A DNA stretch of 32,455 bases from Candidatus Chloroploca sp. Khr17 (GCF_004138165.1 NZ_RYFF01000056.1:1-32455), one strand, 5' to 3'; positions 15,464 through 23,773 are shown, numbered from the stretch's first letter. Notes: generated from the letters alone by a model not told the origin. A program made the numbers and translations.

Positions 15464-15917
15464 GCAAGGGTTCAAGGGGATCGAGCGCAATATTCGCATA
15501 GAGGGTTGCGAGCAGGTTTTTCAAGACAGCGACCTCATCATCGCGGAGCCCTGCGGTAGCCTGCGCAATGACGCCCTGGGCCAGCGGGATCAGTTCGTCT
15601 TTGAGCGCACGCCCGGCCGGCGTCAGCGAGATTTGGTAATTGCGCCGATCGACCGGATCGCGCTCACGCACAACAAACTGCTGCTCGATCAGCAACGCCA
15701 ATGTGCGCGCCGTCGTTGTCTTATCGCGAAACGTACGCTCGGCAAGGTCGTGCTGTGTGAGGCCCTCCTCTTGCCAGAGGCGATTGAGAATGAGCCACTG
15801 TGGCATCGTGATCGAGTAGCCGTGGGCGGCAAATTGGCGCTGCAACTCCTGGCGCATACGAGTATGGGCCAGATAGAGCAGATAGCCGAGCGAATGCTCA
15901 AGCTGAAAGTCACTCAT
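15447..15917 (-). CDS. MarR-family transcriptional regulator
   Basis: This 156-residue winged-helix protein has the MarR features H-D-L-A-E-R-T-F-R-D-K-T-T-T-A-R-T-L recognition helix at about residues 56-73 and the wing V-R-E-R-D-P-V-D-R-R-N-Y-Q-I-S-L-T-P-A-G. It starts 17 bp after a DUF2269-like membrane protein gene and shares its promoter. The usual arrangement is self-repression relieved by a small phenolic or stress ligand. A candidate operator is seen at 16591-16606. The ribosome site is AAGG about 11 bases upstream. Confidence 0.92.
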   Translation of the reverse strand: MSDFQLEHSLGYLLYLAHTRMRQELQRQFAAHGYSITMPQWLILNRLWQEEGLTQHDLAERTFRDKTTTARTLALLIEQQFVVRERDPVDRRNYQISLTPAGRALKDELIPLAQGVIAQATAGLRDDEVAVLKNLLATLYANIALDPLEPLPPDRE

Positions 15918-15934
15918 CGTACATCAACCTTAGC

Positions 15935-16435
15935 TTAGCGTTTCGCGGCACGCTTCCACGGCTTGAGCACCGAAATGAAGATCAGCGTCAAGAGCAACAA
16001 CACCTGCGGAGCGACCGATAGCGCAATGGCCGACTGATTGCGCAGAAAGGTCGGATCTTGCAGGGCGACCAATGGATCGGCAGCAGCGATAGCGACCATG
16101 CCATTGAGCCAGGGGCCGAGGAAGAAGGAACCAAAGAGGATCATTGCCACTGTCCCGATCCACTTGAGCGTTACCCAGCGCCACTTGAAAAAGCCCCACG
16201 GGGTGCGCCAGCTGATCAGCAAACCCGTCAAGAGCGAACCTATCGCTGCTGGAATGATGACCCAGTTGTCAATCATCTGCAGCGCAAGCAGGCCAGCATA
16301 CAACGCCTCGCCACTAGCAGGCTGACCAACAAACGTGAGGATCGTCATACAGAGCGCAGCGCCAACCCAGGCGCTCGCGAAGAGAATATGAAACCCTTTG
16401 AGCCAGGCACGCAGAGGGGGACTCAGATATTGCAT
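15935..16435 (-). CDS. DUF2269-like integral membrane protein
   Basis: This 166-residue protein has four predicted membrane helices, at about residues 12-34, 54-72, 87-113 and 138-158. The start L-K-x-x-H-I-L-F-A-S-A-W-V-G-A-A is typical of the DUF2269/CopD-like membrane families that often sit beside transcription regulators. It is the first gene of the operon with the MarR regulator. Function is unknown; a role in stress or solute handling is guesswork. Its leader carries a long palindromic repeat. Confidence 0.85.
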   Translation of the reverse strand: MQYLSPPLRAWLKGFHILFASAWVGAALCMTILTFVGQPASGEALYAGLLALQMIDNWVIIPAAIGSLLTGLLISWRTPWGFFKWRWVTLKWIGTVAMILFGSFFLGPWLNGMVAIAAADPLVALQDPTFLRNQSAIALSVAPQVLLLLTLIFISVLKPWKRAAKR

Positions 16436-16469
16436 AATCGCCAGCCTTTCCTTTCATGCTTAGACATGT

Positions 16470-16572
16470 TTCAACCGAGCTTGACGGTTTGCGGTGTTTG
16501 GAGTGCCGACTTCAGTCGGCTGAACAGGAAGCCGACTGAAGTCGGCACTCCAAGCGGTTAAGCTCGGTTGAA
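16470..16572. repeat. 103-bp nested palindrome in the DUF2269 leader
   Basis: Outer arms TTCAACCGAGCTT (16470-16482) and AAGCTCGGTTGAA (16560-16572) enclose a second perfect stem with 22-bp arms (16500-16521 and 16530-16551). The inner stem belongs to the agtgccgac family also present at 4720. The element lies between the promoter and the start codon, so it is transcribed as part of the leader. Confidence 0.85.
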
Positions 16573-16590
16573 CCATATCTTTGTCATAGT

Positions 16591-16606
16591 TTTGATTATA
16601 AACAAA
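16591..16606. promoter_or_regulatory. Candidate MarR operator
   Basis: TTTGATTATAAACAAA is a near-perfect 16-bp palindrome (TTTG-N2-TATA-N2-CAAA), flanked by two direct TTGTCAT heptamers (16581-16587 and 16610-16616). It lies just downstream of the predicted start of transcription, where a bound MarR dimer could block elongation. Confidence 0.55.
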
Positions 16607-16623
16607 TGGTTGTCATGCCCCCT

Positions 16624-16653
16624 ATTATACAAACAGAGATACGTGCCTGTCAA
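16624..16653 (-). promoter_or_regulatory. Sigma-70 promoter of the DUF2269-marR operon
   Basis: The minus strand has TTGACA (complement of 16648-16653), an 18-bp spacer and TATAAT (complement of 16624-16629), both consensus. The -35 box is inside a small inverted repeat GCCTG-tcaag-CAGGC. Confidence 0.8.
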
Positions 16654-16712
16654 GCAGGCAGGAGAGAAAGCCTAGGGCTAAGAGCTACAGGTTCAAGCAA
16701 GCCTAAGCGGAA

Positions 16713-17084
16713 CTAGCTCGCCCCTGCGAGCAAGCGTTCCATCGTCGCCACCAGATGATCAAAGTCAATCGGCTTGGTTTCAAATGCATCGCATCCGGCG
16801 GCCATGCTGCGATGATAATCATCACTCATTGCATAGGCAGTCAGCGCAATAATCGGAATCGTTGCTAAGACAGGATTAGCCTTGATCTGGGTCGTCGCCT
16901 CCCAACCGCTCAACAAAGGCAGGCCCATATCCATCAAGATCAGATCAGGATGGAGATCGGCGGCCAATTCAACCGCCTGATGCCCATCGGCGGCCAGGAA
17001 GACCTCGTACCCGAGCCACTTCAGATGTCCGACGATCATTTGTCGGTTCATTTCATTATCTTCAACGAGAAGGAGGCGAGGCAT
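16713..17084 (-). CDS. Single-domain response regulator (CheY/DivK-like)
   Basis: This 123-residue receiver carries the acidic cluster E-D-N at residues 8-10, phospho-acceptor Asp52 in L-M-D-M-G-L-P, Thr82 and Lys104 in E-T-K-P. This E-D-N-E-M-N-R start is typical of receivers paired with hybrid-style kinases. ATG 17084 has AGGAG 8 bases upstream. The open frame runs further upstream to 17216 but overlaps the kinase, so the later start is preferred. It overlaps the end of the kinase gene by 23 bp, so the two are co-translated and almost certainly partners. Confidence 0.92.
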   Translation of the reverse strand: MPRLLLVEDNEMNRQMIVGHLKWLGYEVFLAADGHQAVELAADLHPDLILMDMGLPLLSGWEATTQIKANPVLATIPIIALTAYAMSDDYHRSMAAGCDAFETKPIDFDHLVATMERLLAGAS

Positions 17085-19029
17085 ATACTTCTCCTGTGTC
17101 GGCCACATATATTCGTTTGCCCGAGACTTCAAGAGCCATGGTTGGGGGCGCAATAATGGCCCAATCACGTTCAACCGGCAGACGCACATAGAACGAAGAG
17201 CCCCGGTTTTCTTCACTCGTTACGCTAATCGTCCCTTTCATCAACTCGGTATAGCGTTTGCAGATCGTCAGACCAAGCCCGGTACCACCATACTGTTGTT
17301 GAAGTGAACCAGGGATCTGCGAAAATTCTTCAAAGATCGTCGTAAGAAAGGCAGGTGCAATGCCAATCCCCGTATCATGCACACTGAACTCGATCCATGC
17401 ACCATCGTTGCGGAGATCATACCTGACCTGCAGGGTAATCGTACCCTGTTGCGTAAACTTGGCGGCATTGGAAAGCAGATTAATCAAAATCTGACCGATT
17501 TTTTGCTCATCACCATAGTAGGTCTCAACCTCATCTGACACATCAATGACTAAGCGATTGCCCCCACGCTGAGTCAGTGGTTGCACCATCTGGACGGTGC
17601 GATCAATCCACGGGCCGATCGCGAATTCACCATACTTGAATTGCATCTGACCAGCCTCGATTTTCGCAAGATCGAGCACATCATTGATCAGTTCCACCTG
17701 GTGGCGACCGGCACTGATGATGATATCAAGTTCAGAGCGGATCAAGTCATGATCGCTGCCAACAATTTGGCGCTGGATCAATTGTGCATATCCAATGATC
17801 GAGGTCAGTGGTGTGCGAAGCTCGTGACTCATATTGCCAATAAACGCACTTTTGGTACGACTCGAAGCCTCAGCCATGTCGCGTGCCTGGGCAAGGGCGA
17901 TTTCAGCGCGCCGACGCTCGGCCAACTCTTGTTGCAGAGAAAGATGCAAAGCTTCAAGTTCAGCATTGCGCAACCGCAGCAACTCCTCGTCCTGGCGACG
18001 GCTGGTGATATCGCGCCAGTGAACCAACCAGCCTTTGATCCGCCCTCGCCACCCCGCAAGCGGAAACACCTGGATCGAGAACCAACGCAGGCCTGTGCTG
18101 GTCGTAAGGGCGATCTCCTCATCAATCTCGTGGGCTGTCAGGTATTCGATGGGGAGGTTGGTATCAGGAGGAAAGAGGGCGGTAATCGGCATCCCAATCA
18201 CCTCGGCAATCGCACGATTAAACATCTTGCTTGCGGTGATATTGAGATCAACAATGCGCCGCTCAGGATCAAGCACAACCACCCCATCGCGCATCTGCTC
18301 AAACGTCAACGTACGTGCCAGAGGAATCACTTCAAGCAGACGCCCCCTCATTGTCAGCAGGGCGACCAGTATCACCGAGATACCAAACCCGATGGGCAAC
18401 AGGTCAAGAAACTGACCCGGCCCGATCCGTAGCAGATACAGAAGATTGCCGAGCAGAGGCGCAACTGCGGCCATCACGAGCATCAGCGCCTGCCAACGAA
18501 AGAGCCGATGCGTACGCAGCGCGGTCATCATCAAGAAACCAGTCGCCGGCAGGATCAAGCTATAGCTATAGAGTGTATGCACCCAAAACCAAGAACCGTA
18601 CGTTGGCGCAAAAAAAGTACCGTTTTCATTAACGTTAACCGCAGTGTTTTGCCAGATTAAACCATGAAAGTCGTTCGTCCACGCCAGGATCAGGGTTAAC
18701 GCCGGCACGATCAGCAAAGCATACTGGCGGGATGTATCAACCATTTTGCTTCGGCCCGTGTAGGTCAGCGCAAACCAGAGCCAGAAGACGGGGATGCTCA
18801 CGATGCCAATATATTGAAAACGCACTGCCAGGAGTATGTGCTCAAGCTGAGTATTGGCTAGCTCAACCGCATAACCTGCAGCCATGATCGTAACGGCAAT
18901 GCCAGCCAACGACAACGGACGAGCCCAGACGCGATCACGCCGTCGCCAACTCTGCAGACTCACAATGCTGCTGGTCAAAGCCGTCACAACGAGCACGAAC
19001 ATGCAGACAATGGTCACCAACGATGGCAT
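17062..19029 (-). CDS. Membrane sensor histidine kinase (7TM-PAS-HisKA-HATPase)
   Basis: This 655-residue kinase has an N-terminal seven-helix membrane region of the HisKA_7TM type (about residues 5-225), a PAS domain (about 240-343), a coiled-coil with R-A-E-I-A-L-A-Q-A (about 345-390), a HisKA domain with S-H-E-L-R-T-P-L (His402) and a HATPase with N-L-L-S-N-A-A-K-F, D-T-G-I-G-I and G-G-T-G-L-G-L. About 30 extra residues follow the ATPase domain. It should autophosphorylate His402 and pass the phosphate to the overlapping receiver. ATG 19029 has only a weak ribosome site. The signal is unknown. Confidence 0.94.
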   Translation of the reverse strand: MPSLVTIVCMFVLVVTALTSSIVSLQSWRRRDRVWARPLSLAGIAVTIMAAGYAVELANTQLEHILLAVRFQYIGIVSIPVFWLWFALTYTGRSKMVDTSRQYALLIVPALTLILAWTNDFHGLIWQNTAVNVNENGTFFAPTYGSWFWVHTLYSYSLILPATGFLMMTALRTHRLFRWQALMLVMAAVAPLLGNLLYLLRIGPGQFLDLLPIGFGISVILVALLTMRGRLLEVIPLARTLTFEQMRDGVVVLDPERRIVDLNITASKMFNRAIAEVIGMPITALFPPDTNLPIEYLTAHEIDEEIALTTSTGLRWFSIQVFPLAGWRGRIKGWLVHWRDITSRRQDEELLRLRNAELEALHLSLQQELAERRRAEIALAQARDMAEASSRTKSAFIGNMSHELRTPLTSIIGYAQLIQRQIVGSDHDLIRSELDIIISAGRHQVELINDVLDLAKIEAGQMQFKYGEFAIGPWIDRTVQMVQPLTQRGGNRLVIDVSDEVETYYGDEQKIGQILINLLSNAAKFTQQGTITLQVRYDLRNDGAWIEFSVHDTGIGIAPAFLTTIFEEFSQIPGSLQQQYGGTGLGLTICKRYTELMKGTISVTSEENRGSSFYVRLPVERDWAIIAPPTMALEVSGKRIYVADTGEVYASPPSR

Positions 19030-19140
19030 AAATTAACCCGAATACATTAACGAAATGACACAACTGGGCTGATGATCTTGGTAGTCAGCAGTGACCTGAC
19101 AGCACAAAGCCTTCTTGGTTGTGAGAGGATGCTAACTTTA

Positions 19141-19170
19141 TATGTAACAGGAAATGACCGCATTTGTCAA
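19141..19170 (-). promoter_or_regulatory. Promoter of the histidine kinase gene
   Basis: The minus strand has TTGACA (complement of 19165-19170), an 18-bp spacer and TACATA (complement of 19141-19146). It lies in the 157-bp gap after the CLC gene on the same strand, so the kinase can be expressed independently. Confidence 0.6.
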
Positions 19171-19186
19171 GTGAAAAACTATTTAA

Positions 19187-21067
19187 CTAGCTCTGGTCAT
19201 CTCGTCCTGAGAGTAGCAGCGTCACCTCGCCATCGGCTGCGCACCCACTCCGCAGGGAATGCAACTGCGCATCAGCGCCAGGGGCCAGCACAACCGTAAT
19301 GCGCATGTGTGGTTCAAGCCGGGTGGCCGCCGTGGGAACCCATTCACGCGCACCGTCGTGGCAGCGCACAATGATGCATCCCGGGGCCAGGCCAAGATCG
19401 CGGATGGCACGCCCGACAAAGGGAGCCCCCGGCTTGATTTCTAGCTCGAGCACCATGGGATCGCGGAGCGCATACGTGATGCCATTGCGATGCAAATCGC
19501 GTTCCAACAGCGCCTCGTACACCGGCAATTCCCTGAGCGCTTCCGCAACCATATACGCACACAAACACGCCACAAGCAGGGGAAGCATCTGATTATAGCT
19601 GCCGGTCATCTCCACAATCAACACAATGCCCGTCAGGGGTGCCCGCACAATCGCCGTAAAATAGGCCGCCATGCCCACGACAGCAAAAACGGCAGGCTCG
19701 GGCACAGCGGTTGGGGTAAGCTCGTGGGCCACTTCGCCAACCCCGAGGCCAATCAAAGCGCCGAGGGCAAGCAGTGGAGCAAAAATTCCACCAGGTGCCC
19801 CCGTGCCATAACTCAACAAGGTGAGCAGCAGGCGCACAAGAAAAAAGAGCGGGATCAAGGTCAACGCTACCTCGCCAACCAGCGCATGTTCGGTCAACGT
19901 ATGCCCACCGCCAATCAGCATGGGCGCATACCAACCGATCAGCCCAGCCCCAGCCCCGATTGCCGCAGTTGACCCCAGAATGGCACCGGGTCGCAAGCTG
20001 CCAAACCAGTTCAAGGTGGAGAGCAGCCCCCGGTTGAAGAGCACCCCCAGCCCACCAGCAAGGCAACCAAGCACCGCAAAAGCGGGCAAGGCAGCAAGCG
20101 GGGGCATGGCATAATCAGGGATGGTAAACACAGGTAACTGGCCGGCCACCAAGCGCGACAGGATATCGGCCACTGCTGCTGCAATAAAGGCCGCCCCAAA
20201 GACCATCGGGCGAAAATCACGCCGCACTTCTTCTAAGACAAAGACTAAACCAGCTAATGGCGCATTGAATGCTGCCGCCAAGCCAGCCCCGGCACCCGCG
20301 GCAATCAATGTCATGCGCTCACGGACTGGGGCACGCAACCACTCGGCGACTGCACCGCCGATCGCACCACCCAATTGCACCGTTGGACCTTCGCGCCCCA
20401 GGGCAAGCCCTGAACCAAGCGCGAGGGCTCCGCCTACCAGTTTGACAGGGATGATGCGCCGCCAGCGCAATTCGCGCAACCGATACAAAACGGCCTCGAT
20501 ATGAGGAATGCCGCTTCCGCTTGCTTCGGGCGCATAGCGGCGGGTGATGCCGACGGCCAATACTGCGCCTGTTGCCCCAAAGAGCATCGGGGCCAGCCAC
20601 CCGACCGAAGGATAGTGTTGCGACCATGCAATCAGGCCATCACGCGCCTGCTCACCAAGAGCCAGCAGGCCACGAAAAATGATCGCCACCAGGCCAGCCA
20701 GGAAGCCAACCAGTGCCGCCCGAGGAAAGAGACGCCGGCGCTGCTGGCTTGCCCCCAGATATTCGGTCAGTTCAGTATCAGCCTCAGTTCTGGCTCGTAG
20801 TTGATCGGTTGCCTGAGGTGCTGTGGATACGGGAAGATGCGCCGCTTCAGCGGCGGCCTCACCAGCGTCACGAACCAACACTTGCTCGGCACGTTCGTCA
20901 GCGTTCCCCCCAGTAGTATCATCAGCATCACGGGCTGAGACGTGATCGGCAGTGGTGGCCGCGTTTTCCCTCGTGGCATCATCAACATCACGGATCGCTG
21001 CGCGGTCTGGCGTGCTTCCCTCAGCAGGTCGAAAATCATCTGATGGATGGGGATCTTGTTTCATCAT
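19187..21067 (-). CDS. CLC chloride channel/antiporter with C-terminal TrkA-C domain
   Basis: The CLC core begins at about residue 115. Selectivity motifs are intact: G-S-G-I-P (184-188), G-R-E-G-P (224-228, gating Glu226) and G-G-I-F-A-P-L-L. Glu-Glu at 279-280 aligns with the inner proton glutamate of E. coli ClcA, so H+/Cl- exchange is more likely than a passive channel. The last 85 residues resemble a TrkA-C ligand-binding domain. The first 100 residues are acidic and disordered with about 20-residue tandem repeats. The open frame extends to 21106, but ATG 21067 (M-M-K-Q) is preferred (626 residues). There is no Shine-Dalgarno sequence; TATAAG lies close upstream. Confidence 0.93.
   Translation of the reverse strand: MMKQDPHPSDDFRPAEGSTPDRAAIRDVDDATRENAATTADHVSARDADDTTGGNADERAEQVLVRDAGEAAAEAAHLPVSTAPQATDQLRARTEADTELTEYLGASQQRRRLFPRAALVGFLAGLVAIIFRGLLALGEQARDGLIAWSQHYPSVGWLAPMLFGATGAVLAVGITRRYAPEASGSGIPHIEAVLYRLRELRWRRIIPVKLVGGALALGSGLALGREGPTVQLGGAIGGAVAEWLRAPVRERMTLIAAGAGAGLAAAFNAPLAGLVFVLEEVRRDFRPMVFGAAFIAAAVADILSRLVAGQLPVFTIPDYAMPPLAALPAFAVLGCLAGGLGVLFNRGLLSTLNWFGSLRPGAILGSTAAIGAGAGLIGWYAPMLIGGGHTLTEHALVGEVALTLIPLFFLVRLLLTLLSYGTGAPGGIFAPLLALGALIGLGVGEVAHELTPTAVPEPAVFAVVGMAAYFTAIVRAPLTGIVLIVEMTGSYNQMLPLLVACLCAYMVAEALRELPVYEALLERDLHRNGITYALRDPMVLELEIKPGAPFVGRAIRDLGLAPGCIIVRCHDGAREWVPTAATRLEPHMRITVVLAPGADAQLHSLRSGCAADGEVTLLLSGRDDQS
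20858..20992 (-). repeat. 60-bp tandem repeat within the CLC N-terminus
   Basis: The encoded segments I-R-D-V-D-D-A-T-R-E-N-A, A-R-D-A-D-D-T-T-G-G-N-A and V-R-D-A-G-E-A-A-A are three imperfect copies of a 20-residue unit. Copies one and two are the best preserved. Confidence 0.65.
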
Positions 21068-21269
21068 AAGCTTATAGTAGCACACGCTGTCACCCCACCC
21101 GTACACTTGCTTTTAGCGCCCGACGCGGCTACCATGCTGAGCGCAGCGAAGCATGGCAGCCATTGGGACGCCTGAGACCCTTCGCTGTGCTCAGGGTGGC
21201 AAGCTAGCGGAAAACGTACGTTACAGACACCACTAAATAATCTGGGAACTACATTTCCCGGGGGTGCCG

Positions 21270-21353
21270 CCGACCACGAATATTGAGAACGAATAAACGA
21301 ATATGGGCGGCTCGATGCGCTCTTCGTTGCTTCGTGGCCCCATTCATGGTCGG
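21270..21353. repeat. 84-bp MITE-like element, copy 2
   Basis: Same length and ends as 6773-6856 (CCGACCACGAATATTGA to TGGTCGG). It ends 34 bases before the start codon of the dehydrogenase gene, so it forms most of that gene's leader. Confidence 0.8.
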
Positions 21354-21387
21354 CGAACGACGCCAGAAAACTCACAAGAGGTCGATG

Positions 21388-22266
21388 ATGAACAACCAGG
21401 CTGGATCAGTCTTGATTACAGGCGCTTCAACCGGGATCGGGCGAGCATGCGCCCTCCATCTGGTCGCACGGGGCTTTCAGGTCTTCGCCGGGGTGCGTTC
21501 GCCCGAGGATGCCGAGCAGTTGCGGCTTGTGAGTGGGGGCCGTGTGACCCCTGTGATGCTTGATGTCACCGATGCTGCCCAGATCGACGCCGCTGTTGCC
21601 ACAATTCGCGCCCAGACCAATGGGCATGGCCTGCGCGCCCTGGTCAACAATGCGGGCATTGCCGTGCCAGGGCCACTCGAGGTGGTGCCGATCGATGCGT
21701 TTCGCCGCCAACTCGAAGTCAATACGCTCTCACCGATCGCCGTCACCCAGGCCTTTTTGCCATTGCTGCGCGAATCGTCCCGCCCTGCCACGATTGTCAA
21801 CATGGGCTCGATTTCGGGGCGCTTCACGCACCCGCTCTTTGGCCCTTACTCGGCCTCAAAATTCGCCCTCGAAGCATGCAGCGACGCCTTGCGCATTGAA
21901 CTGAGCCCGTGGGGCATTCGGGTGGTCTGCATCGAGCCGGGCATCATCGCGACGCCAATCTGGGACAAAACGCTCGCATCGAGTCTCCAGATGCTGGCCG
22001 ACGTATCGCAGGCGCGCCTGGCCCCCTACCAACCCCTGATCGACATGGTGAAAGCCACGGTCAAACCAGGCATGGGCATCCCGCCCGAGCGGGTTGCCCG
22101 CGTCGTCGGCCAGGCGATCACTTGCCGTCGCCCACGGGCGCGCTACGTGATTGGGCTCGACGCGTACGGCCAACTCGTGCTGACCCACCTCCCCACGTGG
22201 CTACGCGACTGGCTCGTACGGCTCGCCTTGCCGCCGTTTGGCGACCTTGCGGCGACAAAGAAATAA
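21388..22266 (+). CDS. Short-chain dehydrogenase/reductase (SDR)
   Basis: This 292-residue classical SDR has the cofactor motif T-G-A-S-T-G-I-G at residues 11-18, N-N-A-G at 87-90, and the catalytic set Asn112, Ser141, Tyr154 and Lys158 in Y-S-A-S-K. The C-terminus is hydrophobic (L-P-T-W-L-R-D-W-L-V), suggesting loose membrane contact as in retinol or 17-beta-hydroxysteroid dehydrogenase-like members. The substrate is unknown. The start is ATG 21388, with AAGAGG 7 bases upstream; ATG 21385 is directly adjacent. The frame is open back to 21283 but only across the repeat element. Confidence 0.92.
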   Translation: MNNQAGSVLITGASTGIGRACALHLVARGFQVFAGVRSPEDAEQLRLVSGGRVTPVMLDVTDAAQIDAAVATIRAQTNGHGLRALVNNAGIAVPGPLEVVPIDAFRRQLEVNTLSPIAVTQAFLPLLRESSRPATIVNMGSISGRFTHPLFGPYSASKFALEACSDALRIELSPWGIRVVCIEPGIIATPIWDKTLASSLQMLADVSQARLAPYQPLIDMVKATVKPGMGIPPERVARVVGQAITCRRPRARYVIGLDAYGQLVLTHLPTWLRDWLVRLALPPFGDLAATKK

Positions 22267-22308
22267 GGCGGTTTTTTTGACGCAACGGCGCAAAGGCGCA
22301 AAGCTGCA
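22264..22308 (+). repeat. Dispersed 3'-flank repeat, copy 3 (with an extra unit)
   Basis: It starts in the TAA stop of the dehydrogenase gene and carries one more ggcgcaa-type unit than the copies at 4644 and 15285, suggesting unit-number variation. Confidence 0.8.
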
Positions 22309-22316
22309 TGTATAGA

Positions 22317-22395
22317 GTTCACACTTTCCCTGGGAGCGAGGGTGTCCCGCCCTCGCTCCCAGGGTTGCCTGTTCCCGCAAGTGTGAAGACGTACG
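22317..22395. repeat. Palindromic element with GTTCACACTT ends, copy 1
   Basis: GTTCACACTT at the left and AAGTGTGAA at the right enclose the CCTGGGAGC hairpin (arms near 22330-22341 and 22353-22364). The same plan is seen at 28635-28735. Confidence 0.7.
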
Positions 22396-22599
22396 CTTGA
22401 TGCGGCGGGGTGTGGGTCAACAGATGAAGTGCCAGCCTCATGGTTTTGCAGGAAATGATCCGCTCTGCGCCTGATGCCGTGGGGCTGAAGCCCTCGGCTA
22501 GGGGGAGCGAAGCCCACCTTCGTGGGCTAGACCGGATTCATTTCTGGAAGACCATTAGGCCGCTACCTGTGCCCTGGTGGGAACAGATCAGCGGAGCGC
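22396..22599. other. Intergenic region with a small hairpin
   Basis: No gene is seen. A gctgaagccc-type stretch (22491-22500) like that at 189-230 is followed by the hairpin AGCCCAC-cttc-GTGGGCT (22511-22528). The composition changes to more GC-rich sequence after this point. Confidence 0.5.
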
Positions 22600-23673
22600 C
22601 TATACCGTCACCTGGCCCTGCTCGACCAGGGTCATCCCGTCGGCACGGAGGGTGGCGTTGCCGAGGGCGAAGTCGATGTTGAGCGACGAGCGATTGGCGC
22701 CGCCCATGTAGCGGTTCTCTCCCAGCGCCAGGAACAGCGCACCATGCACATGCTCGTCTACCAGTGTCCAGCCGATCGGCATGCGCAAATAAGGGTTAAG
22801 CCCGATGCCAACGTGACTGATTCGCCGCGGCTCCCCGTCGTGGGAGTCAAGGAACGCCGCAAGCTCATTGGCTCCTGTCTCTGCCTCGATCGCGACGATC
22901 CGCCCGTCGCGGAACTGGAACACGACCCCGCGAGCCGACCCCACACGCTCCAACGCAACACTCCCCTCGGCACTCTCTTCGACGATGGTTGTGTACAACG
23001 ACGCAGCAGGCAGGTTGCTCACAAGCGCCCCTGTGGCCTGGTCGTCGGCATCGATCACCCCGTCGTCGGCAAGCCAAGGGCGACCGCGCCGGATCATGCG
23101 CAACTCGTGGTCTTCACCAGTGCGGATGGTCAGGCGCTCAGCCACCCCGGCGACCGCCAGAACGCGCCCGATCTCCGCCCGTAACTCCTCGACGGGGGCG
23201 AGTAGCGCGGGCATCAGGTGGGCCAGCAGCGCTTCGGGCAGCAGATTAAACCTGTCTGCCTGGGCCGCGGTGGGAATGGCAGCAACCAGGTACGGGAGAC
23301 GTCGCGTTTCCTCTACGGCGGTCCACTGTGTGTCGAGAGCGTCGAAGGCGGCACGGGCTTCTGGTGGTACGTGATCGAGCTTCGGCTGAGCGCCGCCGAG
23401 GATCAGCACGCGATCGATGCGCTGCAGCAGTTGTGTCCAGCCCGCGCCATGGGCGGTGATGAGCGCCGGGTCACTCGCGGCAAGCATCTGCTCCATCTTC
23501 GCGGCCGACATCAGGTAGGGGAGCGCGACGGCGCCCCGGAGTTCAAGGGCGAGCACGGTCTCTAGCAGCAACTCGGGACTGCCCGCGACGTCCCGTACCA
23601 GTACCAGATCGCCAGGTCTCGCCTGTACACCCAGAGCAAGGCGCCGTCCGAGATCCACCCATTGGTTCTGCAT
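22600..23673 (-). CDS. M29/AmpS-fold aminopeptidase-like protein with degenerate metal site
   Basis: This 357-residue protein matches the COG2309 aminopeptidase T family in its C-terminal half: G-I-G-L-N-P (289-294), D-E-H-V-H-G-A-L-F-L-A-L-G (306-318) and G-G-A-N-R-S-S-L-N-I-D-F (324-335). In active M29 peptidases the second and third motifs normally carry metal-binding His (H-x-A-x-G and H-x-D). Here they are Phe314 and Asn332, though Asp334 remains. The protein may be catalytically dead or use another chemistry. ATG 23673 has AGAGGA upstream. Related folds include NicX-type dioxygenases, so peptidase activity should not be assumed. Confidence 0.85.
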   Translation of the reverse strand: MQNQWVDLGRRLALGVQARPGDLVLVRDVAGSPELLLETVLALELRGAVALPYLMSAAKMEQMLAASDPALITAHGAGWTQLLQRIDRVLILGGAQPKLDHVPPEARAAFDALDTQWTAVEETRRLPYLVAAIPTAAQADRFNLLPEALLAHLMPALLAPVEELRAEIGRVLAVAGVAERLTIRTGEDHELRMIRRGRPWLADDGVIDADDQATGALVSNLPAASLYTTIVEESAEGSVALERVGSARGVVFQFRDGRIVAIEAETGANELAAFLDSHDGEPRRISHVGIGLNPYLRMPIGWTLVDEHVHGALFLALGENRYMGGANRSSLNIDFALGNATLRADGMTLVEQGQVTV

Positions 23674-23744
23674 TGTTCGATCCTCTCACTCTATCGCGAT
23701 ACGTCTATATACCTTGCCGAAGTAGTCGTGCTCGGAGGTAAACA

Positions 23745-23767
23745 GCCCAGGCCGCTGCGGCCTGGGC
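23745..23767 (-). terminator. Terminator after the lipoprotein gene
   Basis: GCCCAGGCCG and CGGCCTGGGC are perfect 10-bp arms around a 3-nt loop, 7 bases after the stop at 23774, followed on the minus strand by TGTTTACC. Confidence 0.7.
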
Positions 23768-23773
23768 AAGGGC

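Noticed and set aside
17581-18432. Plus-strand frame of 283 codons opposite the histidine kinase
   Set aside because: Antisense to a textbook kinase; no recognisable domains or ribosome site.
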